Shown: positions 25,142-34,269 of the stretch, piece by piece
Layout of the letters: every line of letters begins with the position of its first letter
How positions within the stretch are numbered: position 1 is the stretch's first letter
DNA from: an uncultured Anaerolineaceae bacterium
GTDB lineage: Bacteria > Chloroflexota > Anaerolineae > Anaerolineales > Anaerolineaceae
DNA: 40,396 nt
Assembly (NCBI GenBank): GCA_927443345.1
Contig: CAKMKJ010000028.1
Span: 1 to 40,396, forward strand
Reading direction: 5' to 3'
Made by a program: the position numbers and the translations under genes
Notes under the pieces: model-generated
Told to the model about the DNA's origin: nothing
Seen by the model: the letters and a program-made list of their open reading frames with translations, nothing else
Database searches by the model: none

Positions 25142-25515
25142 GGCGTCACCTCCGTTGTTGGAGTTATCGGTGCTGCGTTTGAAGAAGCACCCATGGCGGT
25201 CTGGAGCAAGGTGATCAACTGCAATTCACGGGGAGAGTAACCCAACTGCTGACCGAGGATGAGCGCTTCTTTGATGCTGGCGGCAGGGTCGGATGGCTTA
25301 ATATCACGCAACAAGGCAGTGGCAGTGAGCACATCTTGATCGGCGGCGAATTTCTCAGCCACCATCAAGACATAATCCGCCTGGTAGTCGCCGCGCAGAG
25401 ACTCAAGGGGGGCGTTTTTGACCTGCGCGGGGATAAGCAGCCAGCCAATCACCAATCCGGCAAAAACCCCGACCAGTATGGCGATCATGAATCCGATTTG
25501 GCGCTTATTCTGCAT
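25138..25515 (-). CDS. Membrane-anchored hypothetical protein, paralogue of the next gene
   Basis: A 125-residue protein with one N-terminal membrane helix (about 8-30) ending in IPAQ, then a helical region with YQADYVLMVAEKFAADQDVLTATALLRDI and LQLITLLQTAM, and a Thr/Pro tail. It aligns through its whole length with the first half of the following protein, so the pair arose by tandem duplication. AAGGA lies 7 nt before the ATG. It sits 3 nt after hutU, so it is in the same operon. No function is known to me; the helical part resembles solenoid repeats that could hold a partner protein at the membrane. Confidence 0.72.
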   Translation of the reverse strand: MQNKRQIGFMIAILVGVFAGLVIGWLLIPAQVKNAPLESLRGDYQADYVLMVAEKFAADQDVLTATALLRDIKPSDPAASIKEALILGQQLGYSPRELQLITLLQTAMGASSNAAPITPTTEVTP

Positions 25516-25518
25516 GGG

Positions 25519-27177
<1,659 letters not shown>

Positions 27178-27208
27178 TCAGCCTCCGAGTGATGGAGAAT
27201 TTTGTGTA

Positions 27209-27214
27209 ATTATA
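27209..27214 (-). promoter_or_regulatory. -10 box of the hutU operon
   Basis: TATAAT on the minus strand lies about 31 nt upstream of the hutU ATG, giving a short leader that just holds the GGAGG site. No good -35 box is seen at 17 nt. Confidence 0.4.
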
Positions 27215-27902
27215 CGCTGAAATAAAAAGCCTGCCTCATCCAAAGTTCGCAAAGAAAATGCACGCAAAGGGCTCAGAGAAAACCTTTAAGGCTTAACCAC
27301 GAAAGACGCTAAATTTTCTAAACACACAAAATTTCTTGATGCCAATAAAGGAATTTTTTGGTTGGAAACGAATGGTTCGTACCCATAAAACGAATCGGGG
27401 AAATGGTGGAAAAGATGAAAACTCGAGATCAAAAATGATTAATATTGTTGAAAAAGTGATTCGTATTTGTTCCAAAGACCCCTCTCGCTTCGCTTGGGGG
27501 CGCAAAGATCGCGAAATCGGAAACAAATACCCTTCGCTTCGCTCGGGCACAGGTAAAACGAATATTTTAGCCTTGATTGATGGTGCGGTTTTAAAAATCA
27601 ATTAAAAACAATTCGACAAAACGACTCACTAAGGCGGAATGGTGGTAGAGGATTTGATCACCGCGTAGTTGAATAATTTGATTATATTAGAACAATAATT
27701 CTAATTTGTCAAGAGGCTGGATAGTGTAATTGTAAACACTCCTTTCTGAAGCAGGCGATTCGTTTATCAGAAATGGCATGGTTGAAAGCAGGTATGTCAT
27801 TTTTGTTAGGTATTTATTCAGGGTCTGTTAGGGACATTGGTATCAATAATCGCATAGGATAATCTTGTGACAAAAGCTAAATAATTAATAGGAGAATATG
27901 AA
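27215..27902. other. Gene-poor 690-bp spacer with short repeats
   Basis: No reading frame with a plausible start and protein character was found. The spacer holds fragments of dispersed repeats: CGCAAAG motifs around 27247-27270 and TTAACCACGAAAG near 27294-27306. An imperfect inverted repeat GTATTTGTTCC/GGAAACAAATAC (27463-27473 and 27519-27530) surrounds a TCGCTTCGCTTGGGG hairpin. A 7-bp inverted repeat ATTAGAA-N6-TTCTAAT lies at 27686-27705. The last 40 bases carry the ribosome-binding site of the small lipoprotein. Confidence 0.6.
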
Positions 27903-28187
27903 ATGAACAACAATAAACAACTTTTTAAACGAATGATCACGATAAGTTCATTTTTGGTAATTACAGTTTTGTTGTTAACCGCTTGCGGCAATTTTTCAAT
28001 CCAGGCTTCGGCTAACCCTAATGAGAGCGGCGGCATAGACGTCAGCGCTGGTTCACAACCGGCTGCCGAAGGGAATGGTATGAATGAAACCACCATTATC
28101 CTGATTGTCGTCGGGGTTGTCATTTTGATCCTGGTGTTGATTGCACTGGCATCTCGCGGAAGATCGAAAAACGAACCGCCTTCATAA
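27903..28187 (+). CDS. Small lipoprotein with C-terminal membrane helix
   Basis: A 94-residue protein. A basic N-terminus and hydrophobic stretch end in the lipobox LLTAC, so Cys28 would be lipidated. About 30 polar residues rich in Gly, Ser, Asn and Glu follow. Residues 62-84 then form a strongly hydrophobic helix (TIILIVVGVVILILVLIAL) followed by a basic tail ASRGRSKNE, so the chain may be anchored at both ends. AGGAG precedes the ATG. It is unrecognised as a family. It lies 91 bp before the zinc metallopeptidase gene and could be its transcript partner. Confidence 0.72.
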   Translation: MNNNKQLFKRMITISSFLVITVLLLTACGNFSIQASANPNESGGIDVSAGSQPAAEGNGMNETTIILIVVGVVILILVLIALASRGRSKNEPPS

Positions 28188-28278
28188 TCTTTTTACCATT
28201 CGGAAACCGGGTGAAGAAATAGTGAATAAATTTTACAAAGAAGCTTGAAAAATAATATTTTCAAGACGGAGAATCCCT

Positions 28279-29157
28279 ATGCCTTTTAATGATAAATCCC
28301 GTTTGGATCCATCGCAGGTGCAAGACCGCCGCGGACGCAGTGTTGGCCGCACGATGGCGGTTGGCGGCGGCATTGGCTTGATCATTCTCGTGGTTTCACT
28401 GCTCTTAGGCGCCAACCCTGGCGACCTGTTGGGAATGATCGCGAACGACTCATCGAGCGGCATTCAGGGTACCAGCGAGACGAGCGATCTTCAAACCGCT
28501 TGCCAGACCGGTGCGGATGCCAATAGCAGAGCAGACTGCCGCATTGTGGGCTACGTCAACAGTATTCAAGATTTTTGGACTGATGAATTTGCCGCGCAAA
28601 ACGCTCAATATACTCCGGCACAGACTGTGCTTTACAGCGGGTCCACCGAGGGAGCCTGCGGTTATGCTTCGGGAGCGTCTGGTCCGTTTTATTGCCCAAG
28701 TGATCAGATGGTTTATCTGGATCTCGCGTTCTTCGAAGAGTTAACGACGCGCTTCGGCGCACAGGGGGGGCCGTTTGCAGAAGCCTACGTGCTGGCTCAC
28801 GAGTATGGGCACCACGTTCAGAATCTTTTTGGTTTGCTCGACCGATCCGGTGATAATTCAACAGGCCCGAAAAGCATGTCGGTAAATATCGAATTGCAGG
28901 CCGATTGTCTGGCCGGTGTGTGGGCTTATCATGCCGCCGAAACCGGGTATTTGATGACTCCAAGTAAAGAAGAAATTGCCCAAAGCCTGGATGCAGCCTC
29001 AGCCGTGGGTGACGACCGCATCCAACGCGAGACACAAGGCTATGTATCGCCCGAGTCGTGGACGCACGGATCCTCCGAACAGCGGCGGGATGCGTTTATC
29101 GACGGCTATCAATCCGGTGATATTAATTCTTGTGAATCGCCCGGTTGGACAGGATAA
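28279..29157 (+). CDS. YpfJ-type neutral zinc metallopeptidase
   Basis: A 292-residue membrane-anchored protein of the YpfJ/KPN_02809 putative zinc metallopeptidase family. A cytosolic N-terminus with RRGRSVGRTMAVGGGIG leads to one membrane helix (about 30-52). The extracytoplasmic domain carries the zinc motif HEYGHH (His174-Glu175, His178) and downstream ELQADCLAGVWAY, where Glu and Asp probably serve as third ligand and structural residues. Paired Cys residues (for example in LQTACQTGADANSRADC) suggest disulfides outside the cytosol. Length fits the family. Natural substrates are unknown. A GGAG site lies 8 nt before the ATG. An 8-bp inverted repeat CTTGAAAA/TTTTCAAG at 28244-28265 lies directly upstream. 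Confidence 0.9.
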   Translation: MPFNDKSRLDPSQVQDRRGRSVGRTMAVGGGIGLIILVVSLLLGANPGDLLGMIANDSSSGIQGTSETSDLQTACQTGADANSRADCRIVGYVNSIQDFWTDEFAAQNAQYTPAQTVLYSGSTEGACGYASGASGPFYCPSDQMVYLDLAFFEELTTRFGAQGGPFAEAYVLAHEYGHHVQNLFGLLDRSGDNSTGPKSMSVNIELQADCLAGVWAYHAAETGYLMTPSKEEIAQSLDAASAVGDDRIQRETQGYVSPESWTHGSSEQRRDAFIDGYQSGDINSCESPGWTG

Positions 29158-29228
29158 CCAGCATCCGCAAATAAATGGTGTGTTGCTAAACAACGGAGCA
29201 TACGAGTTTTTGGTGAAAAGCAATCTCT

Positions 29229-29252
29229 CGCAAAGGCGCAAAGCACGCAAAG
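29229..29252. repeat. Three CGCAAAG repeats
   Basis: CGCAAAG occurs at 29229, 29237 and 29246 in the 178-bp spacer between the metallopeptidase and the methyltransferase. The same motif recurs near 27247-27270. Nothing else is visible in this spacer. Confidence 0.55.
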
Positions 29253-29335
29253 AAGTGCGTTTTATAAAAATTTAAAAAAACACGTTTACTTAAATAAACA
29301 TACAATAAACGAAATACACGGAATAAAATTTACTA

Positions 29336-29983
29336 TTAGGGTTTTCTCGCAAAGATATACGCCCGGTGGGATTGGTGTTCGACCTCTGGCGCATACGGCG
29401 CACGGACGGTGGTTTCTATGTTGTCATAGCCTGCCTGCTTGAGGTAGCCTTCCATTTCGTCGGGCTGGAACATGACGAAATCCATGGAGACATCTTGTTC
29501 AAAGAATTTGTCGATGTGGATGATGTCTGAGCCGATATGGAAGGTGAGGAGCAGCAGACCGCCGGGTTTGAGCACGCGCTTGATTTCTTTGAGGGCATCC
29601 ACAATCTGATCGTGGGGGATATGGATTAGGCTGTAAAAAGCAACGACCCCCGCCCAGGAATTGTCGGGCAGTTCAAGATCAAGCATGTCACCTTGAATGA
29701 AACCGATCTGAGGATGCAGTTTGCGCGCCTCCTCGATGAAGCGAGGCGAGAGGTCAATGCCGATGACGTCTTTGACGCCGCAATGTTCATTGAGCCAGGC
29801 ACCCACCTGACCAGGTCCGCAGCCCATGTCGCACACGATGCCTTTGCCGTGTACTTCATCTGCAAAACGCTGGAGCATTTCGTGGTCCATGGGTTTTTTG
29901 GCTTGTTCGTCGATGAAGGTCTGAGCGTAGGCTGAAGCGACCTTGTCGTAACCGGATTGTATGTCAGATTGAATGGGTTCCAT
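29336..29983 (-). CDS. Class I SAM-dependent methyltransferase
   Basis: A 215-residue Rossmann-fold methyltransferase with a methyltransferase-11/25 type core. Motif I is VCDMGCGPGQVGAWL near residue 50. GIDLSPRFIEEAR supplies the acidic ribose contact, GDMLDLELPDNSWAGVV is motif II, and LKPGGLLLLTFHIG is motif III. It lacks membrane segments. The substrate is a small molecule of unknown type. The start was set at the ATG at 29983 rather than a TTG seven codons earlier. It stands alone between repeat-containing spacers, so no pathway is suggested. Confidence 0.88.
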   Translation of the reverse strand: MEPIQSDIQSGYDKVASAYAQTFIDEQAKKPMDHEMLQRFADEVHGKGIVCDMGCGPGQVGAWLNEHCGVKDVIGIDLSPRFIEEARKLHPQIGFIQGDMLDLELPDNSWAGVVAFYSLIHIPHDQIVDALKEIKRVLKPGGLLLLTFHIGSDIIHIDKFFEQDVSMDFVMFQPDEMEGYLKQAGYDNIETTVRAPYAPEVEHQSHRAYIFARKP

Positions 29984-30069
29984 GTGTCCTGTTTTCTGCC
30001 TCAACCCCGACCCAATGAAATGATATTGAGGTCTTCATGGGTGAAGGCTGGGGAATAAATGATCGGGTT

Positions 30070-30172
30070 GGAGATCGCTTCTCATTGACAGAGTGAATGG
30101 CAAATTAATTTCATGTTTGCGCCAAGTTATGTCCGTTGATAGTGTTTCTGGCAATGCTCGCGATGACAGTGG
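30070..30172. repeat. About 100-nt dispersed intergenic repeat, copy at 30 kb
   Basis: The unit runs from GATCGCTTCTCATTGACAG through GCGCCAAG and GTCCGTTG to GGCAATGCTCGCGATGACAG. The same ordered blocks recur at 35342-35450 and 35460-35562, and a fragment at 35263-35316. The spacer 29984-30400 holds no gene. Confidence 0.8.
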
Positions 30173-30235
30173 GCGGAGGGTTGTATGTCAGCGTGAACAG
30201 GTTCCATGTGATTCCCCGATCTCTGCCTCACCCCC

Positions 30236-30289
30236 GACCCCAACATACGAACCGTTGGGGTCTTCCCCTCCATCTTAGATGGAGAGGGG
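30236..30289. repeat. Two adjacent hairpins in the 30-kb spacer
   Basis: The first is a 9-bp stem GACCCCAAC/GTTGGGGTC with a 9-nt loop (30236-30262). The second, 30265-30289, pairs CCCCTCCATC with GATGGAGAGGGG with one bulged base. Confidence 0.6.
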
Positions 30290-30344
30290 TGCAGGGGAGA
30301 GGTAACTATTTAAAAAATAGCAATTCTGTCAAAACAAATCAAAG

Positions 30345-30403
30345 CCCCTACAAGGCCGGGCACGGCGTGCCGTGCCACTCGCGATGTCAGAGAGATAATT
30401 TTA
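30345..30403. repeat. Composite palindromic repeat and 100-nt repeat fragment
   Basis: GCCCCTAC (half of the GTAGGGGC palindrome family) stands beside the palindrome GGCACGGC-GT-GCCGTGCC (30359-30376). These are followed by CTCGCGATGTCAGAGAGAT, a fragment of the 100-nt repeat end. The fragment runs up to the stop of the permease gene. Confidence 0.65.
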
Positions 30404-31720
30404 TTCGTATTTCAACGCGGTGACGGGCACCAGGGTGGCGGCACGCAACGCGGGGTAAAGACCAGAAATTAAACCGATGACGGTGGCAAAGATCAAGGCA
30501 AAAGCCGGCAGCCAGAAGGGGGTGGAGGCAACACTCGAAAGCGGCGATCCGCCGCCTTCAGACGCCTGGCTGGCGTAATACGAGACAGCGACGATGTTCA
30601 GGATGGCGCTGGCCCCCCAACCGAAGATGACGCCGCCCAGCCCGCCAATAAAGCCGATGCCGGCTGCTTCGCCGAGGAAGATACTCATCACATCTTTATT
30701 GGTAGCACCGATTGCTTTCATCAAACCAATCTCGCGGGTGCGCTCCAAAATGGCCATAGCCATGGTGTTGGCAATGCCGATGGCCGCCACGAGGAGGGCG
30801 ATAGCGCCTACACCGCCAAAGATGACTTGCAAGATGGTGAAGAAGGAGTTGATGCCCTGCACCGTGGCTTGAGGGGTGTAAGCCATGTACCCCAGGGTGT
30901 TGATCTGATCGGTGATGTCAATTACCTGCTCAGGACTTTCAACTTTGACAATTACGTTAGAGTATCCTTCTTTATTGCGATTTATACGCGTGCCACGAAC
31001 CCATTCATTCCAGGCGGTAACGTCCTCCAAACGCATGAAAATACTACCGTCTGCCTGTCCGCGTGATTCTTTGAGCACGCCCACGATCTTGATCGAGTAA
31101 GTCTTCTTGATCTCGATGCCGTCTTGTGACCATTTGCTGACCACGAATTTGAGCGTTTGACCCATCAAGTCAGGCGGCTCAAGGGGTGGATCATCCGGTC
31201 TGGCTTTGGGATCATAGAAGTTACGGTTAATCCAAGACCCCACGATGGCCGTACCTTTCACCAGTTCGGTAGTGCCTGCGTTAGCCTCAAGACCCATATC
31301 CGCCAGGTCATCCAGGCTGATGCCCATCAGGCTGGAATAGCCATGCAGTTTGCCGTGGATCACATTCAAATTGCCTTGAAAATAATCTTCAACGATCACT
31401 TGTTTTACACCGGGGATGGCTTCAAACTCTTTAATGGCATTAGGGGTGAGGTATTTAATATCCTCAATTTCACCGCCGCCGCCCATCATCATGCCACCGC
31501 CACTACTTTTCACGTTATAGCCGGGATAAACCTCAATGGAGGTGAGATCGTTGATGCCCCAGAGCTGCTTGGTTGCATTTTCACGCAAACCAACCGCCAG
31601 AGACACCAGCACGACCACAGCAGAGGTGCCAATAACCACCCCGACTGCGGTGAGCAGCACCCTGCCCTTGCGCCGGCTGAGATTGTAAAAAATCAAACTT
31701 ACCAGATCCAAAAATCGCAT
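30401..31720 (-). CDS. MacB-like ABC transporter permease (FtsX domain)
   Basis: A 439-residue permease of the MacB/LolC group. An N-terminal helix (about 20-45) with LLTAVGVVIGTSAVVVLVSLAVG is followed by a large extracytoplasmic MacB_PCD domain (about 50-300). The FtsX domain then has three helices (about 315-345, 365-395 and 405-430) with ERTREIGLMKAIGATNKDV, the conserved coupling stretch. A Gly/Met-rich loop (GGGMMMGGGG) sits near residue 75. It is the last gene of a four-gene operon with its own ATPase. Such transporters work by mechanotransmission, moving lipoproteins, peptides or toxins outside the membrane rather than importing solutes. No MacA adaptor is encoded here; a COG1361-like protein occupies that slot. 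Confidence 0.88.
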   Translation of the reverse strand: MRFLDLVSLIFYNLSRRKGRVLLTAVGVVIGTSAVVVLVSLAVGLRENATKQLWGINDLTSIEVYPGYNVKSSGGGMMMGGGGEIEDIKYLTPNAIKEFEAIPGVKQVIVEDYFQGNLNVIHGKLHGYSSLMGISLDDLADMGLEANAGTTELVKGTAIVGSWINRNFYDPKARPDDPPLEPPDLMGQTLKFVVSKWSQDGIEIKKTYSIKIVGVLKESRGQADGSIFMRLEDVTAWNEWVRGTRINRNKEGYSNVIVKVESPEQVIDITDQINTLGYMAYTPQATVQGINSFFTILQVIFGGVGAIALLVAAIGIANTMAMAILERTREIGLMKAIGATNKDVMSIFLGEAAGIGFIGGLGGVIFGWGASAILNIVAVSYYASQASEGGGSPLSSVASTPFWLPAFALIFATVIGLISGLYPALRAATLVPVTALKYE

Positions 31721-31735
31721 GATGGATTCCGATCC

Positions 31736-33511
31736 CTATCCCTTGGGGCCAGAAATGATGACGCCTGGTTCGACAGGCATTTCATCAGGCGAAAAATCAC
31801 CGCCAGCGGGTTCTTTGACTCCGCTATCCAGACCAAAGAGGCCTTTGAAAAAGCGGCCAATTTTGCTCCAGAAGGTTTCAGTTTCAGGTTGGCCAATGGG
31901 CATGCCGTCTTCACCCATCATGGGGTCAGGCGTGTAAACAGGCTCAGGCATGACGTCGACATTGAGGGTTTGAACCACCTCGCGGGTGGTGTTGAAATCA
32001 TCTGTGTAAGTGATGGTGACCATAATCTCAAGCGGACCTTCAGAGAAGGGCATGATTTCAGAATCGAGGGTGAAATAGCCCCCCGGGTCGAGCGCTCCAA
32101 CCAGTGCCGTGTTATTCATAACATCCACACCATCGGCAGTGACGATCATATTGCCCAGTACGCTGGATTTCTTGCCAAGATTGGTGACCTGTAAAGGTAG
32201 CACGTTGGGCATGCCGGCGGTCATCATACCAGGGTCACGGTAGAAGCTGACATCCACCTGGGGCAACTGGTAGACCAACATGGTGATGACCTGGTCATCA
32301 ATATAATTTTTGGATGCCGCATCTGTGTAGACAAACGAGGTTTTAAGAGTGTAAGCCCCGGGTACGGTGGTGACATTTACCACCAGTTGGAGTTTGATGG
32401 TGACTTCGGCGCCCTGAGCCACATCACCGACGACGACAATATTAGAACTGCCGAGGGGTGCGAAATTGGTCAGTTCTGCACCGGCACCGGGCTGGGGAGT
32501 GCCCTGATCATTGACGGAGTTCGCGCCGCCACCCAGCACCATGGTCACAGATTTGGCATCTGTGGTGCCGAGGTTCTTGACCTTCAGACTCAACTCAAAG
32601 ATCGAACCCGGCTGCAGCGGATTAATATCCGTGGTGTTTTCGGTGATGACCAACTGCGGTTTGCTGGTGGTCTTGGGTGTAGCGGTAGCACCATAGTGTA
32701 TGCCTGAGGTGACAGGTATGGAAAGGCTGAAGGTATCTGTGTAGGCTTTGCCGGTCGTGTCTAGATAAGCCACCGTAGCTTTAATCACGCCGGTTTCAAC
32801 ATAATCGAGCACATCTCCGACCATGAAATTCTGAGTGAAGGTCCATTTGCCGCCGCTGGGCGAGATGTTCTGGATGTATTGCACACCGCCGTTGCCCTGG
32901 GGGAAGAAGCCTTCGCCTTCGAAGGTGATATTGTTGTTGTAGGCCGTGAGCGGGCCGCGGTTTTCAAGCACCCCGGTGAGGGTGAAGACGGTGCCGACTT
33001 TGGCAAATTTGGCATTGATGCTGTAAGAAGGGATGTTCAACTGCGGTCGGTCTGATCCGCCGGTAGTTCCAGTTACTGCATGCACGATTAATGAACTGGT
33101 TGTTGCTTCATCTACTCCATCAAAATATCTAATTGATAGAATTTCACTTGTGCCTACAGCAGTAGCGGGGTGAATTGCTACTGACACCATTATGGTCGCT
33201 GTAGACTCTGCTGCAATAGTTACAGTAGACGGAGAAATTGTTGTTAAAGATGAAGTGCTGGTTGAACAAGGGGCAGTCCCAATAAAACAGGTGATATCCA
33301 AAGTTACTGCATCAGGATCACCGTTAGTAACGGTAATGGGAAAATACAGCGTTGTTCCGGGTTGGCCAGATTGTTCAAAAGAAGGTGTTGTGGCGGTGAT
33401 ATTTGTTGCCGCAATACCGGTGGCATTAGGCAGCGCCAGGGCAACTGCCGCGAGGATTAACGATGCCATGAGCATGATTGAAATAATTCTTTTAGATTGG
33501 TTTTTCATCAT
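31736..33511 (-). CDS. Exported protein with CARDB/COG1361-like repeated beta domains
   Basis: A 591-residue exported protein. Residues 1-34 form a signal peptide (basic MMKNQSKR, hydrophobic core, then Ala-rich end). An N-terminal Ig-like region (about 38-140) with Thr/Ser-rich strands is followed by three or four repeated beta-sandwich units, with motifs such as LVITENTTDINPLQPGSIFELSLKVKNLGTTDAKSV and VDVSFYRDPGMMTAGMPNVLPLQVTNLGKKSS. These resemble CARDB/NEW3 domains of the COG1361 group. The C-terminus has an amphipathic stretch WSKIGRFFKGLFGLD and an acidic Pro-rich tail that might touch the membrane. The N-terminal module is AT-richer than the rest. The gene is embedded between the ATPase (3 nt) and permease (15 nt) genes, so it is likely the transporter's extracytoplasmic partner. 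Confidence 0.8.
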   Translation of the reverse strand: MMKNQSKRIISIMLMASLILAAVALALPNATGIAATNITATTPSFEQSGQPGTTLYFPITVTNGDPDAVTLDITCFIGTAPCSTSTSSLTTISPSTVTIAAESTATIMVSVAIHPATAVGTSEILSIRYFDGVDEATTSSLIVHAVTGTTGGSDRPQLNIPSYSINAKFAKVGTVFTLTGVLENRGPLTAYNNNITFEGEGFFPQGNGGVQYIQNISPSGGKWTFTQNFMVGDVLDYVETGVIKATVAYLDTTGKAYTDTFSLSIPVTSGIHYGATATPKTTSKPQLVITENTTDINPLQPGSIFELSLKVKNLGTTDAKSVTMVLGGGANSVNDQGTPQPGAGAELTNFAPLGSSNIVVVGDVAQGAEVTIKLQLVVNVTTVPGAYTLKTSFVYTDAASKNYIDDQVITMLVYQLPQVDVSFYRDPGMMTAGMPNVLPLQVTNLGKKSSVLGNMIVTADGVDVMNNTALVGALDPGGYFTLDSEIMPFSEGPLEIMVTITYTDDFNTTREVVQTLNVDVMPEPVYTPDPMMGEDGMPIGQPETETFWSKIGRFFKGLFGLDSGVKEPAGGDFSPDEMPVEPGVIISGPKG

Positions 33512-33514
33512 AAG

Positions 33515-34246
33515 TTATCCCTTTTCAAAAGGTTGGGTGAGTAATTCGGTGGCGTCTTTATAATCCGCCTCGCTGACGATGCTGCCATCCAGCAGAAAGA
33601 CCATATTGGTGGCGAACTGGCGCATACGCGGATCATGTGTGACCACTATGATGGTTTTGCCGGCTTTATGCAGATCAGAAAGCAACTGCATAATGGCCAG
33701 CCCGCTGAAGCTGTCGAGGTTACCGGTGGGCTCGTCTGCCAGAATGAGCGGCGGATCATTGATCAGAGCGCGGGCCACGGCCACACGCTGCTGCTGACCG
33801 CCTGATAGTTCGGTGGGTCTATGGGTCATGCGGTCGCTCAAACCCACCAGGTCAAGCAGTTTTTGCGAACGCACTTTGCGCTCGGCAGGGTTGATACCAG
33901 AAAAACGCAGCGGAAAGGAAACATTTTCTTCCGCGGCCATGGAGGCAATCAGGTTGAAAGATTGGAAGATGAAACCCACTTTGTTGCGGCGAAACACGGC
34001 CAGCGTGTTCTCATCCAGGGTTTCAATTTCCTGTTCGTCCACGTGGATGGTGCCCGCCGTTGGCCAATCCAGACCGCCGATAAGGTAGAGCAGGGTGCTT
34101 TTGCCTGAACCGGATGGCCCCATGATGACCGTGAACGATCCGCGCTCAATGCCGATTGAAACGCCATTGAGGGCTTTCACCAGGGTTTCACCCATCTTAA
34201 AATCTTTGTGCAGCTCAGACACACGAACAAAAGGTTGATTTTTCAT
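33515..34246 (-). CDS. ABC transporter ATPase (MacB/LolD type)
   Basis: A 243-residue ATPase with all motifs: Walker A GPSGSGKST near residue 44, Q-loop in FIFQSFNLIASM, signature LSGGQQQRVAVARAL near 144, Walker B LILADEPTGNLDS, and the H-loop THDPRM. The overall sequence fits the LolD/MacB/FtsE subclass that pairs with FtsX-type permeases. It is a separate protein rather than fused to the permease as in MacB. The C-terminal tail is short. It lies 23 nt after the Yip1-like gene and 3 nt before the COG1361-like gene. Its ATG has no clear Shine-Dalgarno, so translation may be coupled. Confidence 0.94.
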   Translation of the reverse strand: MKNQPFVRVSELHKDFKMGETLVKALNGVSIGIERGSFTVIMGPSGSGKSTLLYLIGGLDWPTAGTIHVDEQEIETLDENTLAVFRRNKVGFIFQSFNLIASMAAEENVSFPLRFSGINPAERKVRSQKLLDLVGLSDRMTHRPTELSGGQQQRVAVARALINDPPLILADEPTGNLDSFSGLAIMQLLSDLHKAGKTIIVVTHDPRMRQFATNMVFLLDGSIVSEADYKDATELLTQPFEKG

Positions 34247-34269
34247 AAGATTGGTTAAAGAATGATTCC

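Noticed and set aside
27336-27605. An 89-codon frame in the gene-poor spacer
   Set aside because: No Shine-Dalgarno, low-complexity basic composition, and it runs through the inverted repeats of the spacer. Likely non-coding.
27773-27862. A 29-codon frame (MAWLKAGMSF...) before the small lipoprotein
   Set aside because: No ribosome-binding site, no terminator and no membrane or signal pattern; weaker in every respect than the 36379-36468 candidate.
31157-32194. A 345-codon plus-strand open frame opposite the permease and COG1361-like genes
   Set aside because: It spans the junction of two convincing minus-strand genes, and its His/Phe/Asn-rich composition is that of a shadow frame.
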